A stretch of DNA of 43,000 bases from Chloroflexota bacterium (GTDB lineage Bacteria; Chloroflexota; Anaerolineae; Aggregatilineales; J027), in the NCBI GenBank assembly GCA_022616515.1, contig JAKEEQ010000116.1, forward strand, positions 1 through 43,000, given 5' to 3'. The notes under the pieces were generated by a model, which saw only the letters and a list, made by a program, of their open reading frames with translations, searched no databases and was not told where the DNA came from. The first letter of the stretch is position 1; each line of letters starts with the position of its first letter. A program made the position numbers and the translations under genes. This document shows, piece by piece, positions 33,138 to 41,508 of this stretch.

Positions 33138-34244
33138 ATGCAGATTCCAATGTCTTCACCGGACATTACACAACTTGAGATTGATGCTGTCAATGAGGTA
33201 TTGACCACGCGCTGGCTGAGTTTTGGACCGAAGATTAAGGCATTCGAAGAGGCATTCGCTGAATATAACAGTACCCAATATGCAGTTGGTGTCAATTCTG
33301 GCACCAGCGGCCTGCATCTGACCATGATTGCCGCGCAAATCGGTGAAGGCGATGAAGTCATTACGCCCTCATTCAGTTTTATCGCCTCCGCCAATTGTGT
33401 GTTGTACGAGCGGGGTATCCCGGTGTTTGTGGATATTGACCCACTGACCGGCAACATGGACCCGGCGAAAATTGAGGCGGCAATTACCGCCAGAACAAAA
33501 GCCATCATTGTAGTTCATGCCTTCGGGCAGCCCGCCGATATGGATCCGATTCTCGAAATCGCCCACAAACACAATCTGATTGTCATCGAAGATGCCTGTG
33601 AAGCCATCGGCGCACGTTACAAAAACCGGCAGGCGGGGACCCTCTCGGACGCTGCTGTGTTTGCCTTCTACCCAAACAAGCAGATTACAACGGGTGAAGG
33701 CGGCGTGATTGTGACCGACAACGCTGCGTGGAACGATCTTTTCCTGAGTTTGCGCAATCAGGGACGAGATGTGTTTGACGCATGGCTTAACCATACTCGC
33801 CTCGGCTATAATTATCGTCTCGACGAGATGAGTGCCGCATTGGGTCTGGCCCAATTGACGCGCATTGATGAAATCCTGTCGCGGCGGGCACAGGTTGCCG
33901 CGTGGTATGACGAACGCATTGATGAGATTCCCGGCGTCTATAAACCCCACATCGCAGAAACCACCACGACCATGAGTTGGTTCGTGTATGTAATTCGTTG
34001 CGACGTCAATCGTAATGAATTGATGAGGCAGTTACAGGAACGTGGTGTTCCATCGCGCCCATACTTCACCCCGATTCACCTCCAACCCTTTTACCGCCAG
34101 CGATTTGGCTGGAAAGTTGGTGACCTGCCGTTGACCGAGCAGGCTGGGCAGACTTTCCTTGCACTGCCCTTTTCGACGATAATGACAGATGAACAGGTGG
34201 ACTACGTGTGTCATCAGAGTCATGACATTATAAGAAATATGTAA
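33138..34244 (+). CDS. DegT/DnrJ/EryC1-family sugar aminotransferase
   Basis: 368 residues. PLP-dependent transamination of a keto-sugar nucleotide. Features: MSSPDITQLEIDAV, RWLSFGPKIKAFEEAFAEY, GVNSGTSGLHLTM, VITPSFSFIASANCVLY, IVIEDACEAIGARYKN, PLP lysine Lys181 in FYPNKQITTGEGG, RNQGRD, and LGYNYRLDEMSAALGLAQL. It is closest in style to 4-aminotransferases (PglE/perosamine synthase types), which make 4-amino-4,6-dideoxy sugars. No 4,6-dehydratase is in the window. ATG 33138 has AAAGGGA upstream. It is the first gene of the rightward operon. Confidence 0.92.
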   Translation: MQIPMSSPDITQLEIDAVNEVLTTRWLSFGPKIKAFEEAFAEYNSTQYAVGVNSGTSGLHLTMIAAQIGEGDEVITPSFSFIASANCVLYERGIPVFVDIDPLTGNMDPAKIEAAITARTKAIIVVHAFGQPADMDPILEIAHKHNLIVIEDACEAIGARYKNRQAGTLSDAAVFAFYPNKQITTGEGGVIVTDNAAWNDLFLSLRNQGRDVFDAWLNHTRLGYNYRLDEMSAALGLAQLTRIDEILSRRAQVAAWYDERIDEIPGVYKPHIAETTTTMSWFVYVIRCDVNRNELMRQLQERGVPSRPYFTPIHLQPFYRQRFGWKVGDLPLTEQAGQTFLALPFSTIMTDEQVDYVCHQSHDIIRNM

Positions 34245-34322
34245 TTTGTTTAGATTACTCATTGCGGTTTCAAACTCGCTTTGTTAGGCTTATGCTCATT
34301 CCACCTGTAGCTGAGGAGAACA

Positions 34323-35159
34323 ATGTCTGATCAGGTTTCCTACCATATTCGTCTGGAACCTACCAGAGGCTGGGTGGCCCTCAAACTCAAAGAACTCTGG
34401 GAGTATCGCGAACTACTGTTTTTTCTGGTATGGCGCGACATCAAGGTCCGCTATAAGCAGACCATTCTGGGCGCATCATGGGCTATCCTGCAACCGTTTA
34501 TGACGATGATTGTATTCAGTTTATTCTTTGGGCGGCTGGCGCAAATTCCATCTGATGGCATCCCCTACCCTATCTTCAGTTATGCCGCACTCGTTCCCTG
34601 GACATTTTTCGCCACTGGATTGGGCATGTCTTCAAACAGTCTGGTAAATAGCAGCAACCTTATCAAGAAAATCTATTTTCCTCGATTAGTGATCCCAATG
34701 GGTTCTGTCATGAGCGGAGCGGTTGATTTTGTTCTGGCATTCACAGTTTTGCTTTTGATGATGGTTTACTACAGCATCTTGCCCACCATAAACATTGTCT
34801 TTTTGCCGTTATTGTTGGTGCTGGCTTTTATGACCTCATTGGGCGTCGGCCTGTGGTTATCGGCGATGAACGTGCAATTTCGTGATATACGCTATACCGT
34901 GCCCTTCATCACCCAATTCTGGCTGTTTATCACGCCTATTGCTTATCCCAGCAGCCTGATTAAGAACGACATGCTGCGTCTTATCTACGGCCTCAACCCG
35001 ATGACTGGCGTGGTGGAGGGTTTCCGCTGGGCACTGCTCGGAACGGACACGGCCCCCGGACCAATCATGCTGGTTTCGTTTGTCACGGCCTTGCTGCTGC
35101 TCGTTAGTGGCGCTTTCTATTTCCGGCGTATGGAACGCAGTTTTGCGGATGTGGTGTAA
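34323..35159 (+). CDS. wzm: Polysaccharide ABC-2 exporter permease Wzm/TagG
   Basis: 278 residues with about six membrane helices. The N-terminal amphipathic segment LKLKELWEYRELLFFLVWRD is followed by KVRYKQTILGASWAILQPF, the typical start of O-antigen/teichoic-acid permeases. Further helices: IFSYAALVPWTFFATGLG, VDFVLAFTVLLLMMVYY, FLPLLLVLAFMTSLGVGLWL, PFITQFWLFITPIAYP, MLVSFVTALLLLVSGAFYF. The NPMTGVVEGFRWALLG motif near the end is diagnostic. It exports a lipid-linked glycan across the cytoplasmic membrane together with the ATPase that starts 3 bases after its stop. GAGGAG precedes the ATG. Confidence 0.92.
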   Translation: MSDQVSYHIRLEPTRGWVALKLKELWEYRELLFFLVWRDIKVRYKQTILGASWAILQPFMTMIVFSLFFGRLAQIPSDGIPYPIFSYAALVPWTFFATGLGMSSNSLVNSSNLIKKIYFPRLVIPMGSVMSGAVDFVLAFTVLLLMMVYYSILPTINIVFLPLLLVLAFMTSLGVGLWLSAMNVQFRDIRYTVPFITQFWLFITPIAYPSSLIKNDMLRLIYGLNPMTGVVEGFRWALLGTDTAPGPIMLVSFVTALLLLVSGAFYFRRMERSFADVV

Positions 35160-35162
35160 GGT

Positions 35163-36449
35163 ATGAAAGCAGTAGTGGCCGTAAATCTCGGTAAACAATA
35201 TCGCATCGGCGGGCCGCAAGCCAAATATGCTACCTTTCGCGATGCATTGACGCAGACGCTGGTTGCACCAATCAAACGCGCCCGCAATCTTATGCGCGGG
35301 CAGGCGTATGGCGCGGCGGGCCTTGAGGAAGAAATCTGGGCGCTCAAAAACATTAACTTCGAAGTTGAGCACGGCGAGGTGGTGGGCATCATCGGGCACA
35401 ATGGCGCGGGCAAAAGCACCCTGCTGAAAGTTCTGTCGCGCATCACCGAACCAACGACTGGTTACGTAGACATTTATGGACGTGTTGGTTCATTACTTGA
35501 GGTCGGTACAGGTTTCCATCAGGAACTGACCGGGCGAGAAAACATCTACCTGAACGGGGCCATTTTGGGCATGAGCCGCGCCGAAATTAACCGCAAATTT
35601 GATGAGATTGTCGACTTCGCGGGCGTTGAAAAGTTCATTGATACCCCGGTGAAGCACTATTCGAGCGGCATGAGGTTACGGTTAGGCTTTTCGGTTGCTG
35701 CCCACCTCGAGCCTGAGATATTAGTGGTTGATGAGGTTCTCGCGGTTGGTGACATATCGTTTCAAAAGAAGTGTCTTGGAAAAATGCAGGACGTAGCTGA
35801 AGAAGGTCGTACGGTATTGTTTGTCAGTCATAATATGGCAGCTATCGAACAGCTTTGTACGAGAGTCATTTTGCTTGAGTCAGGGATGATTAGCCAATTC
35901 TCAGAAACTAAGAAAGTGGTGGAAGCATATGTAATGCAAGCTACTCAGAGTTTGTTTCAGAAATCTCGCGATTTTCCCATCTACAACAATGACGAGACCA
36001 TTGGTATATCAAGTATCGCTGCATCCATAACAAGAAGCGGTCATGGGAAGTTCCACACGCTAACCATTCTCGTTGACGCTGATGTGAGGCAACATCTTGA
36101 TAGATTAGGCATTGGAGTAGCACTGACCACTCTTGAAGGTGTGGTTGTTTCGTCTATTTTTCCTTCCATGACGAATTATGTAATAACCGAAGCGTATGGG
36201 GAATACGAATGTCATTTTCAATGTGAAGACATCAATCGATATTTGGCAGGTGGTCGGTACTATGTTAACGTTTGGCTTTCTTTGCCCAGGATTGAGTTCC
36301 TGTTAAAGGTTGATAGGGCGATTATTGTTGATATTCCTCCAGTGGATATATATGGAGGTGGCATTTATTTTGAGGTCCATCACGGTATTGTACCTCTGCC
36401 CATGAAATATACGCTTAGTCAGAAGTCAGCAACTTTGCCTGAAAGCTAA
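35163..36449 (+). CDS. wzt: Polysaccharide ABC exporter ATPase Wzt with C-terminal glycan-binding domain
   Basis: 428 residues. The ATPase domain (about 1-250) has Walker [12 protein letters not shown] (residues 76-86), Q-loop region [16 protein letters not shown], signature [11 protein letters not shown], Walker [13 protein letters not shown] and H-loop FVSHNM. Residues about 265-428 form a beta-rich Wzt_C-type domain, which in O9a-like systems reads the end-cap of the glycan before export. Base composition changes inside the gene: up to about 35740 it is like the host (a 60-base sample near 35400 is 60% GC), after that it drops (a sample at 35881 is 40%). The glycan-recognition half therefore appears to have been exchanged together with the downstream AT-rich genes. 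Confidence 0.92.
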   Translation: MKAVVAVNLGKQYRIGGPQAKYATFRDALTQTLVAPIKRARNLMRGQAYGAAGLEEEIWALKNINFEVEHGEVVGIIGHNGAGKSTLLKVLSRITEPTTGYVDIYGRVGSLLEVGTGFHQELTGRENIYLNGAILGMSRAEINRKFDEIVDFAGVEKFIDTPVKHYSSGMRLRLGFSVAAHLEPEILVVDEVLAVGDISFQKKCLGKMQDVAEEGRTVLFVSHNMAAIEQLCTRVILLESGMISQFSETKKVVEAYVMQATQSLFQKSRDFPIYNNDETIGISSIAASITRSGHGKFHTLTILVDADVRQHLDRLGIGVALTTLEGVVVSSIFPSMTNYVITEAYGEYECHFQCEDINRYLAGGRYYVNVWLSLPRIEFLLKVDRAIIVDIPPVDIYGGGIYFEVHHGIVPLPMKYTLSQKSATLPES

Positions 36450-36451
36450 TT

Positions 36452-37435
36452 GTGAGAAAATTGACCAAATTTGTACTACACAACTTGAACTTTAGACGAC
36501 CGCAATATTCGGATTCTATTCTCATTTCGTTTTGTAATTTGACGAAAACTGAAGCACCCGGCAGTGGTTTACTTCAGTTAGATCTCAAGCGCAAGACAAA
36601 ACGTTGGATTAAAATCACTGATGGCGCTGGCAAAGTGAAATCATCTCTTGGAATTGCCGCCTATAATAATGAACTATTCCACGTTTTTCGGTCAACAAAT
36701 GGTTTTCATTTGGCAGTACTTGACCTAGAGAAATTATATCTGAAAAAAACCTATCCGTTGACTGATGTAGAAGATGTTCATTCCATAATTGTTTCAAAGG
36801 TTTGTATTTACGTAGTATCAACAGGAACAGATGAAGTAGTTGCATTTCCTTTTCAAAATGGCAATCTCGGCAAAAAAGAAATCATTTGGACTCCAACTGG
36901 CAATGGTAGAGATACCCACCATTTGAATGCGATTTGTCTTAATGAACATAACGAGCTCGTTTGTAGCGGATTTGGGCCCAAGAAAACGGATCGTTGGAGC
37001 AGCGCTGACGAAGGCTATATCTATAATATTACAACGCAAGCGGTAGTTAAAGATGGTATCTATCATCCGCATTCCGTCGTTGTAAACAACAACCTTTACT
37101 ACTGCGAATCTGTCCGTTCTTCTGTACATTCTCTAAATGATACGAACCTGTTCCAGTTTGAAGGATATACACGCGGGATCGGGTTTCTGGACGAAAATAT
37201 AATTGTTGTTGGATCAAGTAAAGGACGTAAAATCTCTAAAAGTACCGGCCTGATAAACAATATGGCAGATCCAGGTGTTAAGGTTGGCAAGTGTGAGATT
37301 CACATTTGTGAGTTACAGACAGGAAGAGAGTATGATCGAATCGATCTTTCTGACTTTGGGGATGAGATATATGATATCTTATCCCCAAGTTATATGAGAG
37401 CGTGCCCTTCCTATTGGTCTGGAGTTGCAAAATGA
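36452..37435 (+). CDS. DUF4915-like beta-propeller-type protein
   Basis: 327 residues from a GTG start 2 bases after wzt. It contains repeated short beta-strand units (SGLLQLDLKRKTKRWIK, FHLAVLDLEKLYL, HSIIVSKVCIYVVSTGTDEV), suggesting a propeller. Blocks such as THHLNAICLNEHNELVCSGFG, YHPHSVVVNNNLYYCES, and GYTRGIGFLDENIIVVGSSKGRK (here split as GYTRGIGFLDENII and VVGSSKGRK) resemble DUF4915/TIGR03032 proteins, which occur in glycan and glycopeptide loci. No signal peptide. Function unknown. The gene is AT-rich (a 60-base sample near 36481 is 33% GC) and part of the foreign-looking cassette. Its stop overlaps the next ATG. Confidence 0.6.
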   Translation: MRKLTKFVLHNLNFRRPQYSDSILISFCNLTKTEAPGSGLLQLDLKRKTKRWIKITDGAGKVKSSLGIAAYNNELFHVFRSTNGFHLAVLDLEKLYLKKTYPLTDVEDVHSIIVSKVCIYVVSTGTDEVVAFPFQNGNLGKKEIIWTPTGNGRDTHHLNAICLNEHNELVCSGFGPKKTDRWSSADEGYIYNITTQAVVKDGIYHPHSVVVNNNLYYCESVRSSVHSLNDTNLFQFEGYTRGIGFLDENIIVVGSSKGRKISKSTGLINNMADPGVKVGKCEIHICELQTGREYDRIDLSDFGDEIYDILSPSYMRACPSYWSGVAK

Positions 37436-38181
37436 AGCGAATAGCGAGATCGTTCTTTCCACAGCTTTACTATTCACTGTATCGAGCCAAAAAGTCTCGT
37501 AAGAAAAGGCAAGAGTTACTCGCCGATGCACGAAAACTGGCAAAAGATGCTACAGACCTTCGTAGTATTGATGAAATACTGGACCACCCGCTTTTATGCA
37601 AAGCAGGAACGTTTCGTGTCGCCCAGAAAAAAGTTGAAATCAGTGCTCTATTAGATCTTCTCAAAGGACGCGACATCAAAACTGTCTGCGAAGTGGGAAC
37701 ATATCGTGGAGGTACAATTTTTTTATTTTCTCAAGTAGCTTCCCCATTGGCTAAACTTATTTCAATTGATCTAAACATGCCTCGGGATCGTCAACGAGCC
37801 ATACAAAATCTCGTTAATCATCAGCAAGAATTAGCAATCATACGCGGAAACTCGCATCAAATTGAGACGTTGGAACAAGTAAATCGCATTCTAAAAGCCC
37901 AACCTGTAGATTTTCTGTTTATAGATGGTGATCATTCATATAGTGGGGTCAAGAAAGATTTCGAACTTTACTCACCTTTGGTACGAACTGGTGGCTTAAT
38001 AACTTTCCATGATATTTGTCCGGATTTTTATACTCGACATGCAGTTACTACAAACGCATACTCTGGTGATGTACCACAGTTTTGGGACGAACTGAAAACA
38101 AAGTACCCTACTAAACGATTCAGAGAATTTATTGAAGATAAAGAACAAGATGGTTATGGCATTGGAGTGCTATACTGGTGA
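37432..38181 (+). CDS. Class I SAM-dependent methyltransferase (Methyltransf_24-like)
   Basis: 249 residues from ATG 37432, overlapping the previous stop by 4 bases (ATGA). A basic N-terminal region RAKKSRKKRQELLADARKL precedes a Rossmann methyltransferase: motif I VCEVGTYRGGTIFLF, acidic strand LISIDLNMP, AIIRGNSHQ, and PVDFLFIDGDHSYSGVKKDFELY followed by GGLITFHDI, typical of the group that includes cephalosporin-hydroxylase-like and macrocin/glycan O-methyltransferases. It may methylate a glycan, possibly as a chain end-cap read by the Wzt C-terminal domain (inference). AT-rich, within the cassette. Confidence 0.82.
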   Translation: MKRIARSFFPQLYYSLYRAKKSRKKRQELLADARKLAKDATDLRSIDEILDHPLLCKAGTFRVAQKKVEISALLDLLKGRDIKTVCEVGTYRGGTIFLFSQVASPLAKLISIDLNMPRDRQRAIQNLVNHQQELAIIRGNSHQIETLEQVNRILKAQPVDFLFIDGDHSYSGVKKDFELYSPLVRTGGLITFHDICPDFYTRHAVTTNAYSGDVPQFWDELKTKYPTKRFREFIEDKEQDGYGIGVLYW

Positions 38182-38217
38182 GAAAACATTTAGAAACTGT
38201 CTGCTAGTGAACCGACT

Positions 38218-39216
38218 ATGAACAACGCCTTTACCACACATATTGATGGTGCAGGCCAGTTTCCTACGGTGGTTGCTTCAATTGTAAATTGGAATTGCCA
38301 TGAGGATACAGCTTGCTGCATTGACAATCTCCAGAAGTTGCTATATCCAAATCTCAAAATCATTATCGTGGATAATGCTTCCAGTGATGAATCGGTGCGA
38401 ATATTATCAACTAAATATCCATCGGTGACCTTATTAAAGGCCGATGAGAACAATGGTTACGCAGCCGGACATAAGTTAGCTGTGGAACTAGCGATATCAG
38501 AACAAATCGACTTGGTCTGGCTATTAAATCCAGATGTGGAGTTTCAAAATGCAGCAGTTCTAGATTCTCTCGTCTCTGCATATATGGAATTGGGAGAAGG
38601 TATCTTTGGCAGCGTAAACATAACAACTAAGGAACATCTTGTTCAAGAAAACTGGTATGCTGTTGGCCCCAAAGGTTTACCGAGTGAGGAAAAAATACTT
38701 CATTCTCAACTCCCCCTCGAAACACAGATTCAGACCTCCTCTCCAATTCCAGTAGCATATGCGATAGGGTCCAGTTATATGATCCCTACAAGTGTAATAA
38801 AGAGATTTGGTTTTATGGATGAACGTTTCTTCATGTATGCGGAGGAACGAGAATATTGCTATAGATTAGCGAGACAAAATGTAAGAACGTACTTGGTGCC
38901 CGACTCAGTAGTTGTTCACGAAGGTAAGAAAACCACGAAAGGTAGTGCTATTTTGACACAAATCCGTCACTATTATCTAAGGCGAAACACGCTGATATTG
39001 AAAAGAAAGTACGAAGGCTGGTGGCCGTATTTGAGGGAAGTCTTAACTAGAAAAACATTTAAGCTTGTTCTAAAAGGGCTGTATAAAGCTCTTTTGAAAC
39101 GAAATTCTAATCCAATGTATTCAAGAGATTATCTTGCTTACCTTGCAATAAGAGACTCGATAATTAACCGTATAGGTAAAACTATTTCTCCTGATGAGCA
39201 TTGTGATAAAGCTTAA
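38218..39216 (+). CDS. Glycosyltransferase family 2 (rhamnosyltransferase-like)
   Basis: 332 residues, GT-A fold. VVASIVNWNCHEDTACCIDNL, IIIVDNASSDESVRIL, NNGYAAGHKLAVELA, LVWLLNPDVEF (DxD-equivalent NPDV), IGSSYMIPTSVIKRFGFMDERFFMYAEEREYCYRL (read as IGSSYMIPTSVIKRFG and MDERFFMYAEEREYC) are typical of the WbbL/RfbN group. The C-terminal part is basic and likely membrane-associated. The gene is AT-rich (a 60-base sample at 38401 is 35% GC) with frequent tta/ata/aga codons unlike its neighbours outside the cassette. Confidence 0.9.
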   Translation: MNNAFTTHIDGAGQFPTVVASIVNWNCHEDTACCIDNLQKLLYPNLKIIIVDNASSDESVRILSTKYPSVTLLKADENNGYAAGHKLAVELAISEQIDLVWLLNPDVEFQNAAVLDSLVSAYMELGEGIFGSVNITTKEHLVQENWYAVGPKGLPSEEKILHSQLPLETQIQTSSPIPVAYAIGSSYMIPTSVIKRFGFMDERFFMYAEEREYCYRLARQNVRTYLVPDSVVVHEGKKTTKGSAILTQIRHYYLRRNTLILKRKYEGWWPYLREVLTRKTFKLVLKGLYKALLKRNSNPMYSRDYLAYLAIRDSIINRIGKTISPDEHCDKA

Positions 39217-39322
39217 TGAATGGGCTTGGTGAGCTAGGTTATGCTTCCGGCATCTGGTAGACTGAAAACTGTCTCAACACTATCATCATGCTTGTTCGAC
39301 AAAGGATCACCAAGAAACGGTC

Positions 39323-40513
39323 ATGAAAATTTTACATGCTTGCTTCGGTCAGATTCCGCGTATCAATGCCGTTAACGGTGGTCAACTACGCTACTGGCAG
39401 GACCTTAATGCATTAGCAACTTTAGGGCATGATGTACATCTGGTTTTGCTATTTGGGGGAACAGAAGATGATCTTGAGCCAGAAGTGAGAGAGACAACCA
39501 GCAGTATAATTAGTCTTCGACGCGGACATTGGGAGCCAACATATCTTAATCTTTTGAAGGCAATGCTTTCTCCTAGTGCAGCAATGTCATATTACACGAA
39601 GACTCACTCATCCCATAAGAAAACCTTCGACCATGTTGTATCAGCTCTCAAACCGGATCTTATCTGGGCCGCATCATTCGGAGGCATTTTTTTTGCCAAT
39701 TCATTTAATCCAGTGGTTTATTCACACAGTGATTTCTATTTTAAAATCTTGAATATCCGCGCCCAGGCCAAAAAAAGAAAACTAAAATTACGTGACTACT
39801 TAACACATATCCAACTTAAGCGAAGCGAATTTCAAATGTGTCGTGCTGCCAATGCAGTGGTATGTGCGTCTGCTTCAGATCGTGATTTTATTCAGCAACA
39901 CCTGAACATCAACACCACCTATATTCCCATCGTAGGACCGACCCTGCACCAACCGCAAAACGGGGATGTCTCTAGCGGGCGCATTTTCCTGTTTGGTAAT
40001 TCCGGTAATTCAGCCCTTTTCTATGCCCGCGAACATCTGCGTAATGAGTTGTGGCCGCTGCTAGAACCTGCGTTGCCAGAAGTGGAATGGCATCAAGTTG
40101 GCTTAATTATGCCGCATCATGAGGACCGTCCGGATATTCAATGGTTACAGCAAAACTTTGATGGGATTCATGGCTTTGTCGAAGACCTCGGAACCGTGTT
40201 TTGCTCTGGTGACATTTCGCTGGTTCCTTACACTGAAGATACGGGGTTTCGGACCAAATTCGTCACAGCCGCCAGCTATGGTGTGATTAACATCGGCTAC
40301 CGCGCGACCTTTGAATGTGCACCGGAATTTGAGCATGGCAAGAACTGCCTGATTGCGGACTCGCCTGCCGAACTGGTCAAACTGTTACAGGATGTCACAC
40401 AAAATGCAGAGTGGCGGGCATCTCTAGCGGCTGGTGCGCGACAACTTTATGAAGAACGTTTCAGTTTTGAAAGCCAACTGCCCCTTTATCAGCGCGTACT
40501 GGAGAGTATATGA
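39323..40513 (+). CDS. Glycosyltransferase, GT4-like, composition-mosaic
   Basis: 396 residues. N-terminal GT-B-like domain MKILHACFGQIPRINAVNGGQLRYW, with LIWAASFGGIFFAN and VVYSHSDFYF; C-terminal domain with IFLFGNSGNSALFYAREHL, GIHGFVEDLGTVFCSGDISLVPYTEDTGFRTK (read in two parts) and ASYGVINIGYRATFECAPEFEHGKNCLIAD, the nucleotide-sugar-binding side. Sugar unknown. Codon usage changes at about 39900: before it AT-rich, after it GC-rich like the host, so the gene seems to be a chimera whose donor-binding half belongs to the resident locus. Its stop overlaps the neuB start (ATGA). Confidence 0.8.
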   Translation: MKILHACFGQIPRINAVNGGQLRYWQDLNALATLGHDVHLVLLFGGTEDDLEPEVRETTSSIISLRRGHWEPTYLNLLKAMLSPSAAMSYYTKTHSSHKKTFDHVVSALKPDLIWAASFGGIFFANSFNPVVYSHSDFYFKILNIRAQAKKRKLKLRDYLTHIQLKRSEFQMCRAANAVVCASASDRDFIQQHLNINTTYIPIVGPTLHQPQNGDVSSGRIFLFGNSGNSALFYAREHLRNELWPLLEPALPEVEWHQVGLIMPHHEDRPDIQWLQQNFDGIHGFVEDLGTVFCSGDISLVPYTEDTGFRTKFVTAASYGVINIGYRATFECAPEFEHGKNCLIADSPAELVKLLQDVTQNAEWRASLAAGARQLYEERFSFESQLPLYQRVLESI

Positions 40514-41508
40514 CCTGCCTGATTATTGCCGAAGTCGGCTCGGTGCATGACGGCAGCTTCGGTAATGCCCTGAAACTCATTGAAGCCGCCGCCGAAAGTG
40601 GGGTGGATGTCGTCAAATTCCAGACCCACATCTCTGCCGCCGAGACCCTGCGCGATGCCCCTATGCCACCCTACTTCAAGGGTGAGCCGCGCTATGAATA
40701 TTTTGAGCGGACGGGGTTCCGCCGTGATCAGTGGCAGGAATTGAAAGCCCACTGCGAAGCGCACAACGTTGAATTTCTCTCCTCGCCGTTTTCGCAGGCT
40801 GCCGTTGAGCTGCTGGAAGACATCGGCGTCAATCGCTACAAGGTTGGTTCCGGGGAAATGACCAACATCCCGATGCTGGATGCTATCGGGCAGACGGGTA
40901 AACATGTTATCCTCTCCTCCGGCATGAGTTCGTGGGCAGAATTAGATACCGCCGTCGAGACTATCCGCCGCTATCATGACCACATTTCAGTATTGCAATG
41001 CACAACGTCGTATCCGTGCCCTTATGAAGATGTTGGCCTGAATGTCATGCTAGAAATGAAAGAGCGTTATGGGCTGCCCGTCGGCCTGTCAGACCATACC
41101 CTGACCATCTATGCGTCACTGGCGGCGGTGACACTGGGAGCCAGTATCATCGAGCGCCATTTTGCCTTCAGCCGCCGCATGTATGGCAGTGATGCCCGCC
41201 ATTCGCTGGAGCCGGACGAGATGCGTGATCTGGTGGATGGCATTCGCGCCATTGAAATCATGCTGGCTAACCCTGTCGATAAAGATGGGATGGTCAATCG
41301 CATGACACCGATGAAAGAAATTTTTGAAAAGAGTGTGGTATCGGTGATAGATATTCAGCAGGGAGTCACCATCACCGCCGATATGATCGCCGTCAAAAAA
41401 CCGGGTACTGGCATTCCTGCCCGGCGCTTGCATAACATTATTGGAACTACCGCCACCCGTGATATTCCCGCCGACACCTTGCTACAGGAGAGTGATTTTG
41501 ACTCGTAA
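40510..41508 (+). CDS. neuB: N-acetylneuraminate/nonulosonate synthase (NeuB family)
   Basis: 332 residues. It condenses phosphoenolpyruvate with a six-carbon N-acyl amino sugar (ManNAc or a 2,4-diacetamido analogue) to form a nine-carbon sialic-type acid. The NeuB barrel is seen as IIAEVGSVHDGSFGNALKLIEAA, VDVVKFQTH, FLSSPFSQAAVELLEDIGVNRYKVGSGEM (in parts FLSSPFSQAAVELL and YKVGSGEM), ILSSGMSS, VLQCTTSYPCPYEDVGL, PVGLSDHTL and GASIIERHFAF. A C-terminal SAF (antifreeze-like) domain follows: SVVSVIDIQQGVTIT, MIAVKKPGTGIPARRL. It lies in a tightly overlapping set with neuC and neuA. Confidence 0.94.
   Translation: MTCLIIAEVGSVHDGSFGNALKLIEAAAESGVDVVKFQTHISAAETLRDAPMPPYFKGEPRYEYFERTGFRRDQWQELKAHCEAHNVEFLSSPFSQAAVELLEDIGVNRYKVGSGEMTNIPMLDAIGQTGKHVILSSGMSSWAELDTAVETIRRYHDHISVLQCTTSYPCPYEDVGLNVMLEMKERYGLPVGLSDHTLTIYASLAAVTLGASIIERHFAFSRRMYGSDARHSLEPDEMRDLVDGIRAIEIMLANPVDKDGMVNRMTPMKEIFEKSVVSVIDIQQGVTITADMIAVKKPGTGIPARRLHNIIGTTATRDIPADTLLQESDFDS

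Noticed and set aside
34262-34297. TTTCAA-17-TATGCT as a promoter for wzm/wzt
   Set aside because: Weak matches in both boxes and located in a 78-base gap within a co-directional gene set; not strong enough to list.
39235-39270. Sequence ttatgcttccggc resembling the lac promoter -35/-10 region
   Set aside because: The spacing to a usable second box is wrong and the resemblance is short; no support for a promoter.
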